Origin: Pedobacter sp. FW305-3-2-15-E-R2A2
Lineage (GTDB): Bacteria > Bacteroidota > Bacteroidia > Sphingobacteriales > Sphingobacteriaceae
Direction: 5' to 3'
DNA length: 64,000 nt
Assembly: GCF_038446955.1 (NCBI RefSeq)
Contig: NZ_CP151803.1
Span: forward strand, 4,898,001 to 4,962,000
This document shows, one piece after another, positions 62,904-64,000 of the stretch. Numbering within the stretch: position 1 is the first letter of the stretch; each line of letters starts with the position of its first letter. The position numbers and the translations under genes were made by a program. Below the pieces are notes generated by a model that was not told the origin of the DNA, ran no database searches, and was given only the letters and a program-made list of their open reading frames with translations.

Positions 62904-64000
62904 TTAGTCTTTCAGGCAGCGGATGCTATAGGCACTGACTTTACCTGCATAGGCTACAGAATTCCCGTTAAATAAATACCAGCCCCAGGAGATCGTTGGA
63001 TTCTGACTCGCCGTCCAATAACCATGAGAACTTCCCCGACCGTTTAATGCCGCATTGGTATAATGACCTGCAGCATGCATCTTCAACACAGAGTTATAAA
63101 TATCAGCCGGGCCAGTCCAGCTCTGAGGAGGGCCGATGGTCTTCCTCCATTCCGTTGCGGTAGGGATTCTCCATCCGGTTCCGAGCAGCTGTGTACATGG
63201 ATCATTTGCTGGTACCCAATCCGAATTCTCATAGATGTCCGCCTGCCAGCCAGTTGTTGGTGTACGGGTAACTCCATCATGTTTATACCCCTGTAGTCTG
63301 TTAAACTGCCAGTTCCAACCTGCCGAAGCTTCCGTTGCATCATTCGCAGCAGTTGCCTGTTGGTCGGCCCCCAGATTTTGGGTAATCCAGCATTTCATTG
63401 CTCCTGTAAAATTGGCGGAAGCAGTCTGATAGGTCACCGTTTTATCTACCGGGGAACCTTTAACACCAGCTTTATGGACTACCGTTACCGGAACACAAAT
63501 TCTAAAACTGTAAGCGGCAGCACTGTAATTCGTTCCCTCCGAATTGCTGGCAAAAGCACGAACGTAATAGATTGCTCCTTCTGAGAGTCCGGTTAAAACA
63601 CCATTGAAATCACCAAGCCCTGAACCAATGCTCAACACCTGATCTGAAAGCGTTGGATTACCTGTGGTATTCCAGACAAAACCTCGCGCAGTAACCGGAG
63701 CACCACCATCCATGGTCACGAAAGCAGCAGCTGTCGTACTTGTCGCATTGGTGGCCGCAGGCGGAACAATAACATTGCTTACCGAAGGCGCTCTTTTCAG
63801 CGTTTCCTTGCTCAGACAACGAACCGGATAAGCGGTATATTTAGCGGCATACTGGACCGAACCTCCATTGAACAAATACCATCCCCAACCGCTGTTTGAC
63901 CCATGTGTGCTGGCTGTCCAATAACCATGGCCACTGCCCCTTGCAGTTAATGCGCCTGAACCGGTCAGGTTTCCTGCGGAATGAAGTTTTAAGTCCGAAG
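62904..64000 (-). CDS. FISUMP/FN3-repeat surface protein, 5' end beyond the window
   Basis: The last 365 codons of a second FISUMP protein are visible; the frame is open to the right edge. It shows the end of one FISUMP module (SGHGYWTAS...YPVRCLSKE), an FN3-like repeat (GAPVTARGFVWNTTGNPT then YYVRAFASNSEGTNY) and a complete FISUMP module (FRICVPVT, MKCWITQNLGA, GTGWRIPTATEW, IRCLKD) that ends the protein. It is a paralog of the giant protein and heads the visible operon: the TlpA-like gene starts 47 nt after its stop. Like the giant protein it ends in a FISUMP module without a sorting domain. Confidence 0.88.
   Translation of the reverse strand, partial: SDLKLHSAGNLTGSGALTARGSGHGYWTASTHGSNSGWGWYLFNGGSVQYAAKYTAYPVRCLSKETLKRAPSVSNVIVPPAATNATSTTAAAFVTMDGGAPVTARGFVWNTTGNPTLSDQVLSIGSGLGDFNGVLTGLSEGAIYYVRAFASNSEGTNYSAAAYSFRICVPVTVVHKAGVKGSPVDKTVTYQTASANFTGAMKCWITQNLGADQQATAANDATEASAGWNWQFNRLQGYKHDGVTRTPTTGWQADIYENSDWVPANDPCTQLLGTGWRIPTATEWRKTIGPPQSWTGPADIYNSVLKMHAAGHYTNAALNGRGSSHGYWTASQNPTISWGWYLFNGNSVAYAGKVSAYSIRCLKD

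Overview
The window reads as a Bacteroidota chromosome, most likely a Sphingobacteriaceae member close to Pedobacter. The evidence is paired susC/susD genes, alginate lyases of families PL17, PL6 and PL7, a PorP/SprF protein with a type B type IX sorting domain, FISUMP-type surface proteins, LytS/LytTR signalling and promoters of the Bacteroidota TAnnTTTG type. The genus is an inference. No rRNA, tRNA, CRISPR array or insertion sequence was seen.

Region 1 (1-9200, minus strand) is a copper or silver resistance block: an HMA-domain periplasmic protein, a CusA-type RND pump split into two overlapping reading frames, a TolC-type outer-membrane protein cut by the left edge, two small Cys/His-rich secreted proteins, an AraC regulator with an N-terminal CxxC segment, a CopZ-like chaperone and the P-type ATPase CopA. 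Upstream of copA, a gene-poor stretch (9201-9756) holds two long imperfect inverted repeats.

Region 2 (9757-30209, plus strand) is an alginate-utilisation locus. A FadR-type GntR regulator with two identical tandem operators in its own promoter leads a cytoplasmic and periplasmic module: PL17 oligoalginate lyase, KdgF, an esterase, a hexuronate MFS importer and a DEH reductase. This module ends in a strong hairpin. A second module encodes uptake and depolymerisation: two susC/susD pairs, a surface lipoprotein, PL6 and PL7. Together they would bind alginate, cut it outside the cell, import oligomers, release unsaturated uronate, linearise it to DEH and reduce it to KDG.

Region 3 (30212-45552) is mixed. 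It has a FecR-like lipoprotein without a sigma factor, a small barrel protein with a LytS/LytTR pair, an alpha/beta hydrolase pseudogene, an orphan class I terpene synthase, a DUF6268-like protein, a kinase fragment, a GNAT gene and a divergent HxlR/oxidoreductase pair. Its most unusual part (39301-41500) has two arrays of three GACAATTGTC palindromes at exact 22-bp spacing, each followed by the same short conserved element. They precede a MauE-type membrane protein, two paralogous small proteins and a Crp/Fnr-like regulator. TetR, XRE, rhomboid protease and ABC exporter genes follow.

Region 4 (45566-64000, minus strand) looks like one long surface-protein operon: a FISUMP protein cut by the right edge, a TlpA-like thioredoxin, a small CHU_C-domain protein, PorP/SprF and a 4,696-residue protein. 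The last has about 30 FN3-like repeats and seven FISUMP modules and contains a recent 1.9-kb tandem duplication.
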